A DNA stretch of 64,000 nt from Enterobacteriaceae bacterium ESL0689 (lineage in GTDB: Bacteria > Pseudomonadota > Gammaproteobacteria > Enterobacterales > Enterobacteriaceae), in contig JAQTIF010000001.1 of NCBI GenBank assembly GCA_029433525.1, forward strand, positions 1,178,001 through 1,242,000, in the 5' to 3' direction. The notes under the pieces were generated by a model, which worked only from the letters and a program-made list of their open reading frames with translations, was not told where the DNA came from and did no database searches. The position numbers and the translations under genes are program-made. Every line of letters starts with the position of its first letter. The first letter of the stretch is position 1. Shown piece by piece: positions 22,857 to 37,875 of this stretch.

Positions 22857-23584
22857 CTGAACTCATCATCCCGCAGTGGCCGATTCCGCAGGGGGTGGCT
22901 GCCTGCAGTTCCACGCGCATGGGTGGGGTAAGTTTGCCGCCCTATGACTCGCTCAATCTGGGCGCTCATTGCGGTGATGATTTATTGTATGTAGTAGAAA
23001 ATCGCCGCCGGATAGTGGCCACCGGTGGCTTACCCTCCGATCCGATCTGGCTGGAGCAAATTCACGGTACGACGGTACTGCAACTGGATGGTGACCCCGA
23101 TCAATCTCAACGGGCAGATGCATCCTATTGTCGAATACCGGGTAGAGTATGCGCGGTAATGACAGCCGATTGCTTACCGGTTCTGTTCTGTAATCGTGCG
23201 GGAACCGAGGTTGCGGCAGCGCATGCTGGCTGGCGTGGCTTATGTGATGGTGTGCTGGAAGAAACCATCGCTTGTTTTGCTGATAAACCGGAAAATATTC
23301 TGGCCTGGTTAGGGCCGGCAATTGGCGCTCATGCTTTTGAAGTTGGCGCAGAAGTGCGTGAGGCTTTTGTCGGAAAAGACAGACAGGCGGCAAGTGCTTT
23401 TCGCCCCACCGCGGATAAATATTTTGCTGATATTTATCAGCTGGCTCGTCAGCGCCTGAATAACGCAGGCATTACCCACATTTTCGGTGGTGACCGTTGT
23501 ACGTTCAGTGAAAAGGAGCATTTTTTCTCTTATCGGCGCGATAAAATCACCGGACGTATGGCGAGTTTTATCTGGTTGATATAA
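22853..23584 (+). CDS. pgeF: PgeF/YfiH laccase-domain protein
   Basis: The 243-residue cytoplasmic protein matches E. coli YfiH (SSTRMGGVSLPPYDSLNLGAHCGD; TADCLPVLFCNRAGTEVAAAHAGWRG in parts; GDRCTFSEKEHFFSYRRD). The family has conserved Cys and His metal ligands and is reported to remove mis-incorporated peptidoglycan precursors, with laccase or nucleoside-active relatives. The ATG overlaps the rluD stop (ATGA), so the two are coupled; the upstream TTG is not needed. Confidence 0.94.
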   Translation: MTELIIPQWPIPQGVAACSSTRMGGVSLPPYDSLNLGAHCGDDLLYVVENRRRIVATGGLPSDPIWLEQIHGTTVLQLDGDPDQSQRADASYCRIPGRVCAVMTADCLPVLFCNRAGTEVAAAHAGWRGLCDGVLEETIACFADKPENILAWLGPAIGAHAFEVGAEVREAFVGKDRQAASAFRPTADKYFADIYQLARQRLNNAGITHIFGGDRCTFSEKEHFFSYRRDKITGRMASFIWLI

Positions 23585-23646
23585 CTTCGCCCATCAGGAC
23601 GATACAGAATGTAAACTTATTTTTCACATAATTTGGCGCTATAAAC

Positions 23647-23674
23647 CTTGAATAATTGAGGGATGGCCTCATGT
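23647..23674 (+). promoter_or_regulatory. Heat-shock (sigma-32) promoter of clpB
   Basis: CTTGAA (23647-23652), a 14-base spacer, and CCTCATGT (23667-23674) fit the sigma-32 consensus CTTGAA / CCCCATnT. The surrounding sequence follows the E. coli clpB promoter closely. Confidence 0.9.
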
Positions 23675-23713
23675 AATCTCCAGTAGCAATTTTGACCAAT
23701 TATGGGAGGAATC

Positions 23714-26287
23714 ATGCGTCTGGATCGTCTTACTAATAAATTCCAGCTTGCTCTCGCTGATGCCCAATCGCTCGCGTTAGGGCATGACAATCAGTTTATC
23801 GAACCACTTCACCTTATGAGTGCCTTGCTGAGTCAGGAGGGGGGATCAATACGTCCTTTACTGACTTCTGCTGGTGTTAATGTGGGTGAATTAAGCACTC
23901 ATATTGCTCAGGCTCTGAACCGCTTACCTCAGGTGGAAGGTACGGGAGGGGATGTGCAGCCCTCTCAGGATTTGGTCCGAATGTTGAATCTTTGTGACAA
24001 ACTGGCACAAAAGAAACAGGATAACTTTATCTCGTCGGAACTTTTTGTCCTGGCGGCACTTGAGTCACGCGGAACATTGACTGATTTGCTAAAATCGGCA
24101 GGCGCAACAACAGCCAATGTGACTCAGGCAATTGAACAAATGCGTGGAGGTGAAAGCGTGAACGATCAAGGTGCTGAAGATCAACGTCAGGCATTGAAGA
24201 AATATACTGTCGATCTGACGGAACGTGCTGAGCAAGGTAAACTCGATCCGGTCATTGGTCGTGATGAAGAAATTCGCCGAACTATCCAGGTTCTGCAGCG
24301 GCGTACCAAAAATAATCCGGTTTTAATTGGCGAACCGGGGGTCGGTAAAACGGCCATTGTTGAGGGATTAGCACAGCGTATCGTGAACGGTGAGGTTCCT
24401 GAAGGCCTGAAAGGCCGCCGGGTACTGGCGCTGGATATGGGTGCGCTGGTCGCGGGCGCTAAGTATCGTGGCGAATTTGAAGAACGTCTCAAAGGTGTGC
24501 TGAACGACCTGGCAAAACAAGAAGGCAACGTTATTCTGTTTATTGATGAACTGCATACCATGGTCGGAGCAGGAAAATCAGACGGAGCGATGGATGCCGG
24601 TAATATGTTAAAACCAGCGCTGGCGCGCGGCGAACTCCATTGTGTCGGGGCAACGACACTGGATGAATATCGCCAGTATATTGAAAAAGATGCTGCGCTG
24701 GAGCGCCGTTTTCAGAAAGTCCTCGTTGATGAGCCCTCAGTTGAAGATACCATCGCTATCTTACGCGGTTTGAAAGAGCGTTATGAACTGCATCACCACG
24801 TGCAGATTACAGACCCCGCTATTGTCGCGGCAGCAACACTGTCGCACCGTTATATTGCCGGGCGGCAACTTCCTGATAAAGCGATTGACTTAATTGATGA
24901 AGCGGCATCCAGCATTCGTATGCAGATTGATTCGAAACCCGAAGAGCTTGATCGTCTCGACAGACGTATCATTCAACTCAAGCTGGAACAACAGGCGTTG
25001 ATGAAAGAGCCTGATGAAGCCAGTCAGAGACGTCTGGATATGTTAAATGACGAGCTGGAAGATAAAGAACGCCAGTATTCCATTCTGGAAGAAGAGTGGA
25101 AAGCGGAAAAAGCCTCTCTCTCCGGCACTCAGACGATCAAAACTGAGCTGGAACAAGCTAAAATTGCCATTGAACAGGCGCGGCGCACAGGCGATCTTGC
25201 GCGAATGTCTGAACTTCAATATGGCAAGATCCCTAATCTGGAAAAGCAACTTGCGGCTGCTACCCAATCCGCAGGCAAAACTATGCGCCTGTTGCGTAAT
25301 AAAGTCACCGATGCCGAAATTGCCGAAGTGCTGGCGCGCTGGACGGGTATTCCTGTAGCGCGAATGATGGAGGGAGAACGGGAAAAATTACTGCGAATGG
25401 AGCAGGAGTTGCATAGCCGGGTTATTGGCCAAAATGAAGCAGTTGATGCCGTATCGAATGCCATTCGGCGTAGTCGTGCCGGACTCTCTGATCCTAACCG
25501 GCCAATTGGTTCGTTTTTATTCCTCGGGCCAACAGGTGTCGGTAAAACAGAGCTTTGTAAAGCACTGGCTAACTTTATGTTTGACAGTGATGACGCAATG
25601 GTGCGTATCGATATGTCTGAATTTATGGAAAAACACTCCGTATCACGTTTGGTGGGTGCGCCTCCAGGATATGTCGGCTATGAAGAGGGGGGGTATCTGA
25701 CTGAAGCGGTACGCCGTCGCCCTTACTCCGTCATTTTGCTTGATGAAGTAGAAAAAGCACATCCGGATGTATTCAATATTCTGCTACAGGTGCTGGATGA
25801 TGGTCGTTTGACGGATGGACAAGGAAGAACGGTTGATTTTCGTAATACGGTTGTCATTATGACATCAAACTTAGGTTCCGATCTGATTCAGGAACGCTTT
25901 GGTGACCTGGATTATGCACAGATGAAAGAACTCATTCTCGGTGTTGTGGGGCAAAATTTCCGCCCGGAATTTATCAATCGTATTGATGAAGTTGTCGTCT
26001 TCCATCCATTAAGTGAAAAACATATTGCTTCTATTGCGAAAATTCAGTTGCATCGTTTATATAAACGTCTGGAAGAACGTGGCTATAAAGTGCATATGTC
26101 TGATGATGCGCTGAAGTTATTGAGCGAAAGTGGTTACGATCCTGTATATGGAGCTCGTCCGCTAAAACGGACTATCCAGCAACAGATAGAAAACCCGCTG
26201 GCACAGCAGATCCTTTCCGGAGAACTTATCCCTGATAAAGAAATCAAGCTGATAGTAAAAGAAGGACATATCGTCGCAGTGCAGTGA
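23714..26287 (+). CDS. clpB: Disaggregase chaperone ClpB
   Basis: This AAA+ hexamer pulls proteins out of aggregates with DnaK. The 857 residues match E. coli: Clp-N repeats 1-145, NBD1 with Walker A GEPGVGKT near 206, the coiled-coil middle domain about 405-525, NBD2 with GPTGVGKT near 605 and the pore loop GYVGYEEGG. The start [10 protein letters not shown] is 10 bases after GGAGG. An internal start for the short form is possible near residue 149 but was not tested. Heat-shock promoter upstream. Confidence 0.97.
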   Translation: MRLDRLTNKFQLALADAQSLALGHDNQFIEPLHLMSALLSQEGGSIRPLLTSAGVNVGELSTHIAQALNRLPQVEGTGGDVQPSQDLVRMLNLCDKLAQKKQDNFISSELFVLAALESRGTLTDLLKSAGATTANVTQAIEQMRGGESVNDQGAEDQRQALKKYTVDLTERAEQGKLDPVIGRDEEIRRTIQVLQRRTKNNPVLIGEPGVGKTAIVEGLAQRIVNGEVPEGLKGRRVLALDMGALVAGAKYRGEFEERLKGVLNDLAKQEGNVILFIDELHTMVGAGKSDGAMDAGNMLKPALARGELHCVGATTLDEYRQYIEKDAALERRFQKVLVDEPSVEDTIAILRGLKERYELHHHVQITDPAIVAAATLSHRYIAGRQLPDKAIDLIDEAASSIRMQIDSKPEELDRLDRRIIQLKLEQQALMKEPDEASQRRLDMLNDELEDKERQYSILEEEWKAEKASLSGTQTIKTELEQAKIAIEQARRTGDLARMSELQYGKIPNLEKQLAAATQSAGKTMRLLRNKVTDAEIAEVLARWTGIPVARMMEGEREKLLRMEQELHSRVIGQNEAVDAVSNAIRRSRAGLSDPNRPIGSFLFLGPTGVGKTELCKALANFMFDSDDAMVRIDMSEFMEKHSVSRLVGAPPGYVGYEEGGYLTEAVRRRPYSVILLDEVEKAHPDVFNILLQVLDDGRLTDGQGRTVDFRNTVVIMTSNLGSDLIQERFGDLDYAQMKELILGVVGQNFRPEFINRIDEVVVFHPLSEKHIASIAKIQLHRLYKRLEERGYKVHMSDDALKLLSESGYDPVYGARPLKRTIQQQIENPLAQQILSGELIPDKEIKLIVKEGHIVAVQ

Positions 26288-26295
26288 TAGAAAAA

Positions 26296-26325
26296 CCGGA
26301 AGTGAGCTAGTTAGATCACTTCCGG
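26296..26325. terminator. Hairpin after clpB
   Basis: CCGGAAGTGA and TCACTTCCGG form a 10-bp perfect stem with a 10-base loop, nine bases after the clpB stop. The following bases are AAAAGTCAGTTTTT, so the T-run is offset; termination is likely by position. Confidence 0.65.
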
Positions 26326-26391
26326 AAAAGTCAGTTTTTATCCATCGTTTGATCAATAAACCGCCTGAAACACTTTTTTTTGAATTAATAC

Positions 26392-26419
26392 TTGCCATAA
26401 CGAAATTCCTCCCTATAAT
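26392..26419 (+). promoter_or_regulatory. rrn P1 promoter
   Basis: TTGCCA, 16 bases, TATAAT, followed by the GCGC discriminator typical of stringently controlled rRNA P1 promoters. An AT-rich block lies upstream at 26370-26390 and could act as an UP element. Confidence 0.92.
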
Positions 26420-26487
26420 GCGCTCCCACTGACCCGGAATAACGGAGCGAATCCACCGGAAATCAGGCAGAGGAAGTGAAAAAGCAC

Positions 26488-26515
26488 TTGACTCTGAAGC
26501 GCATGAGAGTATTAT
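26488..26515 (+). promoter_or_regulatory. rrn P2 promoter
   Basis: TTGACT, 16 bases, TATTAT, about 96 bases after P1, matching the E. coli rrn P2 pattern. Confidence 0.88.
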
Positions 26516-26539
26516 ATGTGCCCGCTTCATTGAAGCACC

Positions 26540-26551
26540 GCTCTTTAACAA
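26540..26551 (+). promoter_or_regulatory. rrn antitermination boxA (leader)
   Basis: GCTCTTTAACAA is the NusB/S10 boxA core. A second copy (TGCTCTTTAACAA, 28555-28567) lies before the 23S gene. Confidence 0.93.
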
Positions 26552-26682
26552 TCAGTCAGACAATCTGTGTGGGCACTCAGGAAGACAGAGCCTGACCGTC
26601 GGTGACGGTCAAGCAAATTTAAAAAGTCTCTGAGTGAACACGTAATTCATTTACGAAGTTTAATTCACGAGCGATCAGACCT

Positions 26683-28221
<1,539 letters not shown>

Positions 28222-28293
28222 AACTGAGGGTTCTGGATTTCTGAAGTGTTCACACAGATTGTCTGATGAAAGATGAGCAAAAGGGATCTCAGC

Positions 28294-28370
28294 AGGCTTG
28301 TAGCTCAGGTGGTCAGAGCGCACCCCTGATAAGGGTGAGGTCGGTGGTTCAAGTCCACTCAGGCCTACCA
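28294..28370 (+). tRNA. ileT: tRNA-Ile (anticodon GAT)
   Basis: 77 bases, AGGCTTGTAGCTC ... AGGCCTACCA, with anticodon GAT in CTGATAA and encoded CCA. One D-arm base differs from E. coli. Located in the 16S-23S spacer as usual for this rrn type. Confidence 0.97.
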
Positions 28371-28433
28371 GATTTTGCGCATGCAGTGTTGCTGCGGCGG
28401 AAATCAGGAAAAGGGATCACCTTATCGCTGTAT

Positions 28434-28509
28434 GGGGCTATAGCTCAGCTGGGAGAGCGCCTGCTTTGCACGCAGGAGGTCTGCGGTTCGATCCCGCATA
28501 GCTCCACCA
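28434..28509 (+). tRNA. alaT: tRNA-Ala (anticodon TGC)
   Basis: 76 bases, GGGGCTATAGCTC ... ATAGCTCCACCA, with anticodon TGC in TTTGCAC and encoded CCA. Follows tRNA-Ile in the spacer. Confidence 0.97.
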
Positions 28510-28663
28510 TATAAAAAATGTCAGAGTACGCTGAGACAGCGTGCTGTGAGATTTTGCTCTTTAACAAACTGGATCAAGCTGAAAATTGAAAAGAGGACAC
28601 ACGAAGAAGTGTGTCCGGGTCTCTCAAAGCGAAGCGACCGGAAGAGACATCTTCGGGTTGTGA

Positions 28664-31664
<3,001 letters not shown>

Positions 31665-31761
31665 ACAACGCCGAAGGTGTTTTATCGGAAGCGTGGAGCG
31701 GAGAGAGAGAAAGATTTTCAGCGAGGTCCGGAAGAAGAGCGAGGAAGGATTAGAAAGAATC

Positions 31762-31881
31762 AGCCTGGCGGTGACAGCGCGGTGGTCCCACCTGACCCCA
31801 TGCCGAACTCAGAAGTGAAACGCCGAAGCGCCGATGGTAGTGTGGGGACTCCCCATGCGAGAGCAGGGAGCTGCCAGGCTT
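31762..31881 (+). rRNA. rrf: 5S ribosomal RNA
   Basis: 120 bases, AGCCTGGCGG ... GCCAGGCTT, with the conserved CCCATGCCGAACTCAGAAGTGAAACGCC body (28 bases; read in parts). Termini pair as AGCCTGGC/GCCAGGCT. It closes the rrn operon. Confidence 0.96.
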
Positions 31882-31894
31882 TAAAACAGCGGAA

Positions 31895-31925
31895 AGGACC
31901 CGGTCGGAAGACCGGGTCCTTTTTG
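31895..31925 (+). terminator. rrn operon terminator
   Basis: AGGACCCGGTC, loop GGAA, GACCGGGTCCT, then TTTTT. Strong intrinsic terminator 13 bases after 5S. Confidence 0.95.
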
Positions 31926-31943
31926 TATGTGTCTTACAGGGGA

Positions 31944-32052
31944 TTATGAGGATTTATTCCCTGCCAGCCAGTGCTGAATAAACGCGGCAATCTGTGGAAT
32001 ATCATTTAAATCTAAATGGGAAAGTGGTGTTGTAAGGGGAACATCACAGGCT
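31944..32052 (-). pseudogene. C-terminal remnant of an unidentified gene
   Basis: The minus frame ending at 31944 reads about 33 plausible residues (PLTTPLSHLDLNDIPQIAAF, then IQHWLAGNKSS) and then runs into the truncated 145-bp element copy 5. It looks like the 3' end of a gene whose upstream part was lost together with the left end of that element. I do not recognise the family with confidence; an alpha/beta hydrolase tail is one possibility. kgtP and yfiM, found here in E. coli, are absent. Confidence 0.45.
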
Positions 32053-32152
32053 GGCCCTGGGCAGTGCTCGAAATCATCACGTACTACCTGTACGCTGCGG
32101 TTTCTCCGCGCTATCCGTACTGGTTGCGCCAATAACCAAGTGGGCCAGACTC
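32053..32152 (+). repeat. 145-bp miniature element, copy 5 (left end deleted)
   Basis: Starts abruptly at GGCCCTGGGCAGTGCTCG and lacks about 40 bp of the left end. A seven-base block is missing before the right end. Right end GGGCCAGACTC then TTA. The deletion point joins the gene remnant at 31944-32052. Confidence 0.88.
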
Positions 32153-32266
32153 TTAGTCTGACTACCGTATCATATAATTTCTACGTTAAAGTACATAAAA
32201 CAGGTATTACACAAGAAAGTATATCGAGCGGACCAGAAGCTCATTATGCAAGTGATGCCATAGATT

Positions 32267-32285
32267 AGCCCTCATCATGAGGGCT
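32267..32285 (-). terminator. Hairpin after pssA
   Basis: AGCCCTCAT / ATGAGGGCT palindrome, effectively a 7-bp stem with a five-base loop, four bases after the pssA stop. No T-run on the minus strand. Confidence 0.55.
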
Positions 32286-32289
32286 ATAT

Positions 32290-33645
32290 TCATAAAATAC
32301 GGCTAATTAGCCTGTCAATACGGATACGTCTCAGACGGCGAATGAGCTTACGTACTTTTACTGGATAGTCAGCAATATTCTGCAGATCATTATAGTGTTT
32401 GATCTGAGTCGTATGATGACGAATCAGCTGCAATTCTTTTTCGCGCATGGCTTTAAGCTGATGCTGTGGATCATGAATAAGAATGGCATTTTCCAGATCC
32501 AGACGCCATGCACGTGGATTGAGATTATTACCGGTTAATAATAACCACTCATCATCGACCCACATTCCTTTAAGATGATAGCTATTATCACCATCCTTCC
32601 AGAGACGTACAATCAACTGTTCAGAGTCAATATAATACTGTAATCGACTAAGAAAGCGTCGTAGATTTATCTCATACAGATAAGGAATAGCACCAATAAC
32701 TTTAAATGGTTGATTTTCTGGAATATAGAAATCATTCGCTGTTTTATCGCCAACAATAATTTCTACCTGTTTTCCATTACGCAATAGTTGAATAATATTG
32801 CGTACCAGCAACACTGGCAGATTAAAATAAGGTGTACAGATAGTCAGTTTATGTTCTGTACAAGGCATAAGACAGAGGATTGTTTTGTTCAGTGGGCTCG
32901 ATTTGCCAAGGCCGACTAATGGTGTCACTGATAACTGACTATCATCAGCATCACCGGTAAAATGATAACCGCTTTCACGAAGATCTTGTCGGTACTGGCG
33001 GATATCATTTTTGATTTCCGGACTTTTGGGGCGTTCAGTGCTATCAAGTCGATTAACGCCTCGTCCTTTGACTAAATTGCTTTCGACCCAATCGAAGACC
33101 ACATCAGCCATTTTACGGTTACGGATGCATTGATAACGATCGTAGCGATATTTATCATGTTGATGTAAGTAAACATCATTGAGGCTTGCACCGCTATAGA
33201 GGATACAATCATCAATGATAAATCCTTTAAAATGTAAAACACCAAGTGCTTCCCGCGTATTCACCGGTACGCCATAGATTGGGATATGGATACCAGGATT
33301 TTCCTGAGCGACGTGATAATACCAGTCTGCATTCGTATTAGCGGCTGCCTCACCAATACGGCCACGCTGCGCGCGATGCCAGTCGACCAGAATGCTAACC
33401 TCTAACGCCGGATTCTGACGTTTAGCATCATAAAGCGCCTGTAAAATGCCTTTACCGCCATCATCTTGCTCAAGATAAAGCGCAACAATACAGATACGCT
33501 GGTTAGCATGGGCGATCCTGGTCAGTAATGCTTGTCGAAAATCGACAGGAGTATAATAAAACTCGATATCATCGACTGACTGAGCAATCTTAGGGAGTCT
33601 GGCAAGGTGTTGTTGATGTTTATTACGCTTAAGTTTTGACAACAT
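32290..33645 (-). CDS. pssA: CDP-diacylglycerol-serine O-phosphatidyltransferase PssA
   Basis: Makes phosphatidylserine, the precursor of phosphatidylethanolamine. The 451 residues equal E. coli PssA. It belongs to the phospholipase D superfamily with two HKD motifs (VLHFKGFIIDD near 138 and YHLKGMWVDDEWLLLTGNN near 357). The basic C-terminus KVRKLIRRLRRIRIDR is typical of this ribosome- or membrane-associated enzyme. ATG at 33645 preferred over GTG one codon upstream; Shine-Dalgarno is weak. Confidence 0.96.
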   Translation of the reverse strand: MLSKLKRNKHQQHLARLPKIAQSVDDIEFYYTPVDFRQALLTRIAHANQRICIVALYLEQDDGGKGILQALYDAKRQNPALEVSILVDWHRAQRGRIGEAAANTNADWYYHVAQENPGIHIPIYGVPVNTREALGVLHFKGFIIDDCILYSGASLNDVYLHQHDKYRYDRYQCIRNRKMADVVFDWVESNLVKGRGVNRLDSTERPKSPEIKNDIRQYRQDLRESGYHFTGDADDSQLSVTPLVGLGKSSPLNKTILCLMPCTEHKLTICTPYFNLPVLLVRNIIQLLRNGKQVEIIVGDKTANDFYIPENQPFKVIGAIPYLYEINLRRFLSRLQYYIDSEQLIVRLWKDGDNSYHLKGMWVDDEWLLLTGNNLNPRAWRLDLENAILIHDPQHQLKAMREKELQLIRHHTTQIKHYNDLQNIADYPVKVRKLIRRLRRIRIDRLISRIL

Positions 33646-33903
33646 CACAGTGCATTTCTTCTCTGTTATTGGATGGTTTTTGTATCATATAGCTGATATA
33701 AACGCGAGATGATAGCATTATTATTTGCAAATGTGGTTAATAATTATGGTTGCTGCGAAAGCATTGTGCAGGTAAAAGGATATACCTGTTATCTGAAAGT
33801 GGGTATTTTATCCGACAAACAGGCCCGATCTTATCTAATCATGGCGAAGTCGTGGTACATCGGGTAATCTGCGCGCCTTGTGCAGCGCAGGTGGAGAAAG
33901 TTA

Positions 33904-34956
33904 ATGAGTGATGAACTGAAAAATAAAAACGGCAAAGTCAAAGTGATGTATGTTCGCAGCGACGATGATTCTGACAGACGTACCCGTAATCCGCGTACCG
34001 GAAAAGGAGGAGGCTCAGGGAGGGCGCAGGCCAGTCATCGTAACCGTTTTGCCCGTGGTGACGAGCAGGGTCGCAATCGGGAAGATCGTAAACAGAATAA
34101 TTCTGAACATGATGTTTTTTCTCCGTGGCGCACAGTATCACGTGCTCCTGATGATGAAAGCGAACAGAAATCCGATCATGGCGGCATTAGTGGCAAAAGC
34201 TTTATTGATCCTGAGGTGTTACGTCGTCAGCGAGCAGAAGAGACACGAGTTTACGGTGAAAATGCTTGCCAGGCACTATTTCAGAGCCGCCCGGACGCTA
34301 TCGTTCGCGCCTGGTTTGAACAAAGTGTGACTCCTCGTTTTAAAGAGGCGCTACGCTGGATGGCGGCAAATCGTAAGGCTTATCATGTTGTGGATGATGC
34401 CGAACTGGCAAAAGCTTCCGGAACTGAACATCACGGTGGCGTTTGTTTTCTGATTAAGAAACGTCATGGTACTTCTGTCGCCCAGTGGGTGGCGCAAGCG
34501 GGTGAGGAAGATTGTGTTCTGGCGCTGGAAGATATTGGCAATCCGCATAATCTCGGTGCGATCATGCGTAGCTGTGCGCATTTTGGCGTGAAAGGGATTG
34601 TGGTACAGGATGCTGGCATACTGGAGTCGGGGGCGGCAATCCGTACAGCGGAAGGTGGAGCAGAATATATCGCGCCGATCACGGGGAATAGCTACCGTGA
34701 AACCCTGTCTCAGTTTCGTCAGGCGGGATACACGATTGTCTTTACTTCCCGCCACAAAGGTACTCCGCTATATCAAACTGAATTACCAAAGAAAATGGTT
34801 TTAGCGATAATTCAGGAAAATAATCTGTCTGATTTGGCGAGCCCAGAGAAGGATCTGAATGTGGTTATTACCGGTACAGGTAAGGTGGATAGCCTGAATA
34901 TTTCGGTTTCAGCGGCCGTATTTCTGGCGGAATGGTGGCGACAAAACAAGATATAA
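33904..34956 (+). CDS. yfiF: SpoU-family RNA methyltransferase homologue YfiF
   Basis: The 350-residue protein aligns with E. coli YfiF along its length: a disordered basic N-terminus (about 1-90), a substrate-binding domain ([23 protein letters not shown]), and a SPOUT knot with motif 1 [19 protein letters not shown] and motif 3 [15 protein letters not shown]. Motif 2, VLGQEYEGL in E. coli, reads [12 protein letters not shown] here, so the SAM-pocket glycine appears lost and the next loop is altered. The reading frame is intact. It may have weak or no methylation activity. GGAG lies seven bases before the ATG; the longer reading from 33880 is leader. Confidence 0.88.
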   Translation: MSDELKNKNGKVKVMYVRSDDDSDRRTRNPRTGKGGGSGRAQASHRNRFARGDEQGRNREDRKQNNSEHDVFSPWRTVSRAPDDESEQKSDHGGISGKSFIDPEVLRRQRAEETRVYGENACQALFQSRPDAIVRAWFEQSVTPRFKEALRWMAANRKAYHVVDDAELAKASGTEHHGGVCFLIKKRHGTSVAQWVAQAGEEDCVLALEDIGNPHNLGAIMRSCAHFGVKGIVVQDAGILESGAAIRTAEGGAEYIAPITGNSYRETLSQFRQAGYTIVFTSRHKGTPLYQTELPKKMVLAIIQENNLSDLASPEKDLNVVITGTGKVDSLNISVSAAVFLAEWWRQNKI

Positions 34957-34965
34957 TTGCCGGAT

Positions 34966-34992
34966 CTGATGCCAGTCTTATGCTGGCATCAG
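34966..34992. terminator. Bidirectional hairpin between yfiF and ung
   Basis: CTGATGCCAG and CTGGCATCAG, 10-bp stem with seven-base loop, between convergent genes. No strong T-run on either strand. Confidence 0.6.
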
Positions 34993-35008
34993 AAAGAGGG
35001 GGCAAGAA

Positions 35009-35692
35009 CTAATGAGCGGGTAAGACTGGCATCCAGTCGATCGTCTGCTCTCCATGTCCCGCTAACCACTGATTGGTCTGTTCAAAATGATTACAGCCAA
35101 AAAAACCACGGTGCGCAGAAAGCGGTGAAGGATGAGGTGCTTTCAGTACGTAATGTCGCTGGCGATCAATAATGGCTCCCTTTTTCTGCGCATGCGCCCC
35201 CCAAAGTAAAAACACCACATTCTGGCGATGCTCGTTGATCAATGAAATGACTTTATCCGTGAATGTTTCCCAGCCGAGACTGGCGTGTGAATGGGCCTGT
35301 CCAGCACGTACTGTTAAAACAGTATTGAGTAATAAAACCCCTTGATGTGCCCAGCTTTCGAGGTAACCATGTGTTGGGCTCCTGAAGCCAGCAATCGTTC
35401 TCTCCAGTTCTTTATAGATATTTAATAGTGATGGTGGGGGCTGAATACCCGGAAGTACTGAGAAGGCCAGACCGTGGGCCTGTCCGGGGCCGTGATAAGG
35501 ATCCTGACCGAGAATCACTACTTTTACATCATTCAGTTCGGTATAGCGGAAAGCATTGAAAACATCTTTTTGTGGCGGATAAATGGTGATACCCGATTGT
35601 CGTTCCTGAGCGACAGTTTTCAGGGTACTGACAAAATAGGGCTGCAATTTTTCTTCTGCCAGTACATCGTGCCAGGTCAATGATGATGCCAT
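35009..35692 (-). CDS. ung: Uracil-DNA glycosylase
   Basis: Removes uracil from DNA at the start of base-excision repair. The 227 residues match E. coli Ung, with the water-activating [18 protein letters not shown] loop (Asp near 64) and the [13 protein letters not shown] leucine loop near 187. [14 protein letters not shown] at the N-terminus fits the family start. Confidence 0.97.
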   Translation of the reverse strand: MASSLTWHDVLAEEKLQPYFVSTLKTVAQERQSGITIYPPQKDVFNAFRYTELNDVKVVILGQDPYHGPGQAHGLAFSVLPGIQPPPSLLNIYKELERTIAGFRSPTHGYLESWAHQGVLLLNTVLTVRAGQAHSHASLGWETFTDKVISLINEHRQNVVFLLWGAHAQKKGAIIDRQRHYVLKAPHPSPLSAHRGFFGCNHFEQTNQWLAGHGEQTIDWMPVLPAH

Positions 35693-35811
35693 CTCGTTCT
35701 CCTGTAATGTGAGAGAGGTATAGAGTACCGATTTCTTTCACCATGACAAAACGGAGTTCATATGATGGCGAAAACAGGATGGAAAAAGCGGGATAGATGG
35801 CATGGCGTAAT

Positions 35812-35877
35812 TTGATGTAAATCAATAATACTGATATAGTTTGATTTTGCTATATAGCATTAATTGATTTATATCAA
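35812..35877 (+). promoter_or_regulatory. Two FNR boxes upstream of grcA
   Basis: TTGATGTAAATCAA (35812-35825) and TTGATTTATATCAA (35864-35877) are both perfect TTGAT-N4-ATCAA sites, 52 bp centre to centre. E. coli yfiD (grcA) has the same tandem arrangement. Strong induction without oxygen is expected. A TATATA -10 candidate lies near 35899. Confidence 0.93.
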
Positions 35878-35990
35878 TGAATGATGGGTGTCAGACTGTT
35901 ATATATACATCAAGACAACAATGGTTTTACCAATAGGCCGGAAAAAGGCCAGTGTAAAATACATATCTATCGCCTAAAGGGAGGCATAAA

Positions 35991-36374
35991 ATGATTACTG
36001 GTATTCAGGTTACTAAAGCGGCAAACGACGACCTGTTAAACTCTTTCTGGCTACTGGATAGCGAAAAAGGTGAAGCACGTTGCCTGTGTGCAAAAGGTGG
36101 TTTTGCTGTTGATGATGTTGTGAATGTGAGTAAGCTCGGTAACATCGAATATCGTGAAATTCCGGTAGATGTAAAACCAGAAGTTCGCGTTGAAGGTGGT
36201 CAGCATCTGAATGTGAATGTTCTGCGTCGTGAAACCTTGCTGGATGCTGTTGAGAATCCAGATAAATATCCACAACTGACTATTCGGGTATCAGGTTATG
36301 CAGTGCGTTTCAACTCTCTGACACCAGAACAGCAGCGTGATGTTATTGCCCGTACTTTCACTGAAAGTTTATAA
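35991..36374 (+). CDS. grcA: Autonomous glycyl radical cofactor GrcA (YfiD)
   Basis: The 127-residue protein replaces the C-terminal radical domain of oxygen-damaged pyruvate formate-lyase. The radical glycine is in [15 protein letters not shown] near residue 102. It matches E. coli YfiD in length. AAAGGGAGG lies about eight bases before the ATG. Controlled by two FNR boxes and ended by a strong shared terminator. Confidence 0.97.
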   Translation: MITGIQVTKAANDDLLNSFWLLDSEKGEARCLCAKGGFAVDDVVNVSKLGNIEYREIPVDVKPEVRVEGGQHLNVNVLRRETLLDAVENPDKYPQLTIRVSGYAVRFNSLTPEQQRDVIARTFTESL

Positions 36375-36393
36375 ATCGGCAATCGGACATCAA

Positions 36394-36418
36394 AACGCCG
36401 GGTTATCCCGGCGTTTTT
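36394..36418. terminator. Bidirectional terminator between grcA and srmB
   Basis: AACGCCGGG, loop TTAT, CCCGGCGTT followed by a T-run on +, and by TTTTG on the minus strand. Serves both convergent genes. Confidence 0.93.
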
Positions 36419-36420
36419 TA

Positions 36421-37749
36421 TTATTGCTGCTCGGTATTGCCAGTATTAGCACTGGGTTTACGGCGTTTGCCGATGTTTTTGGTATCACGATGACGTTTCT
36501 TCACGCGCAATTTTTCTTTATTTTTCTCTTTTTTCTGCTCTGCACGTTTGGCTAAAACTTTACGGGACGGCTTTTTACGCTGATTTTCACCAGGGGCTCG
36601 GGTCACAGGTCGGAGTTCCTCGATGGCACGTGATTTTAATGGCTGTTCGATATAGCGACTAATTTTCCCCAGTAACAAATGGTCATGTGCTTCGACCAGC
36701 GAAATAGCCGTTCCTTTTTTTCCCGCACGCCCTGTTCGCCCGATACGATGCAGATAAATATCGGCAGTGCGTGGCATATCAAAGTTAAATACATGGCTGA
36801 TATCAGGAAGATCAATTCCACGGGCGGCAACATCGGTCGCAATGAGTACATTGATACGACCATCAACGATACGCTTGATCGCTTCATTGCGTTTCGCTTG
36901 CACCATTTCGCCTTCCAGCCAGCAACTATTGATCCCGGCTTTATTCAACCATGATGCCAGCTCATGAACGCGCTCACGTTTACGTACAAATATCACAGAA
37001 CGTGTGACTTCCGGCATTTTTAGCAGATGTATCAGAAGGGCTGTTTTATGCTGAATGTCATCTGCGCGATAGTACCACTGATGAATTTTTTTACGTTCAC
37101 GGGTGGAGGGCGTCGCAGAAACCTCAACCGGCTCCTGTAGCAGACGCTCAGCAAAATCTTTAACCGCATTACCTTCCAGTGTGGCGGAAAAGAGCATCGT
37201 TTGTTTACGCCAGCGGGTTTCGCCAGCAATGTGTTCGATGTCCTGAGCGAATCCCATATCCAGCATGCGATCGGCCTCGTCGAGAATCAGGGTTTCCACC
37301 GCCCGGCAGTCGAAATTTTCTTCTTTGATGTACTGTAGTAATCGACCTGTTGTGGCGACGACAATATCCTGATTCTCGCTAAATACTTCCGCATGGTTCA
37401 TATACGCGACGCCACCGGTAATGGTTGCGATGTCCAGATGGGTAGAGCTTGCCAGTTCACGTGCATGAGCGGCGACCTGCATAGCCAGCTCACGAGTCGG
37501 TGTCAGGATAAGAATACGCGGAGGTCCGGATTTCTTGCGCGGAAAATCAAGCAGATGTTGCAACGCAGGCAGCAGATACGCTGCGGTTTTACCAGTACCT
37601 GTCGGTGCTGAACCGAGGATGTCACGGCCATCAAGCGCAGGTGGGATTGCGGCAGTCTGAATGGCGGTCGGGCGGGTAAAGCCTTTCGTCTCAAGAGCAT
37701 CCAGCAGCTTTTCGTCGAGTTCAAGTTCACTAAAAGTCGTTACAGTCAT
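36421..37749 (-). CDS. srmB: DEAD-box RNA helicase SrmB
   Basis: Helps early 50S assembly. The 442 residues carry the Q motif (GFTRPTAIQ), Walker [14 protein letters not shown] near 50, [12 protein letters not shown] as [18 protein letters not shown] and the [13 protein letters not shown] motif, followed by a basic tail rich in KR (about 370-442). Matches E. coli SrmB in order and length. Confidence 0.96.
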   Translation of the reverse strand: MTVTTFSELELDEKLLDALETKGFTRPTAIQTAAIPPALDGRDILGSAPTGTGKTAAYLLPALQHLLDFPRKKSGPPRILILTPTRELAMQVAAHARELASSTHLDIATITGGVAYMNHAEVFSENQDIVVATTGRLLQYIKEENFDCRAVETLILDEADRMLDMGFAQDIEHIAGETRWRKQTMLFSATLEGNAVKDFAERLLQEPVEVSATPSTRERKKIHQWYYRADDIQHKTALLIHLLKMPEVTRSVIFVRKRERVHELASWLNKAGINSCWLEGEMVQAKRNEAIKRIVDGRINVLIATDVAARGIDLPDISHVFNFDMPRTADIYLHRIGRTGRAGKKGTAISLVEAHDHLLLGKISRYIEQPLKSRAIEELRPVTRAPGENQRKKPSRKVLAKRAEQKKEKNKEKLRVKKRHRDTKNIGKRRKPSANTGNTEQQ

Positions 37750-37875
37750 GATTTACCTCTGAGTGGGCCGACGATTATAGACATAACAGGCATAATGTTC
37801 ATCTATTTGTCAGGTTATCTCTTCTCCGGTATTGTGCATAACTTTAAGCGTCTATCCGGTCAGGCTATTAAATCT

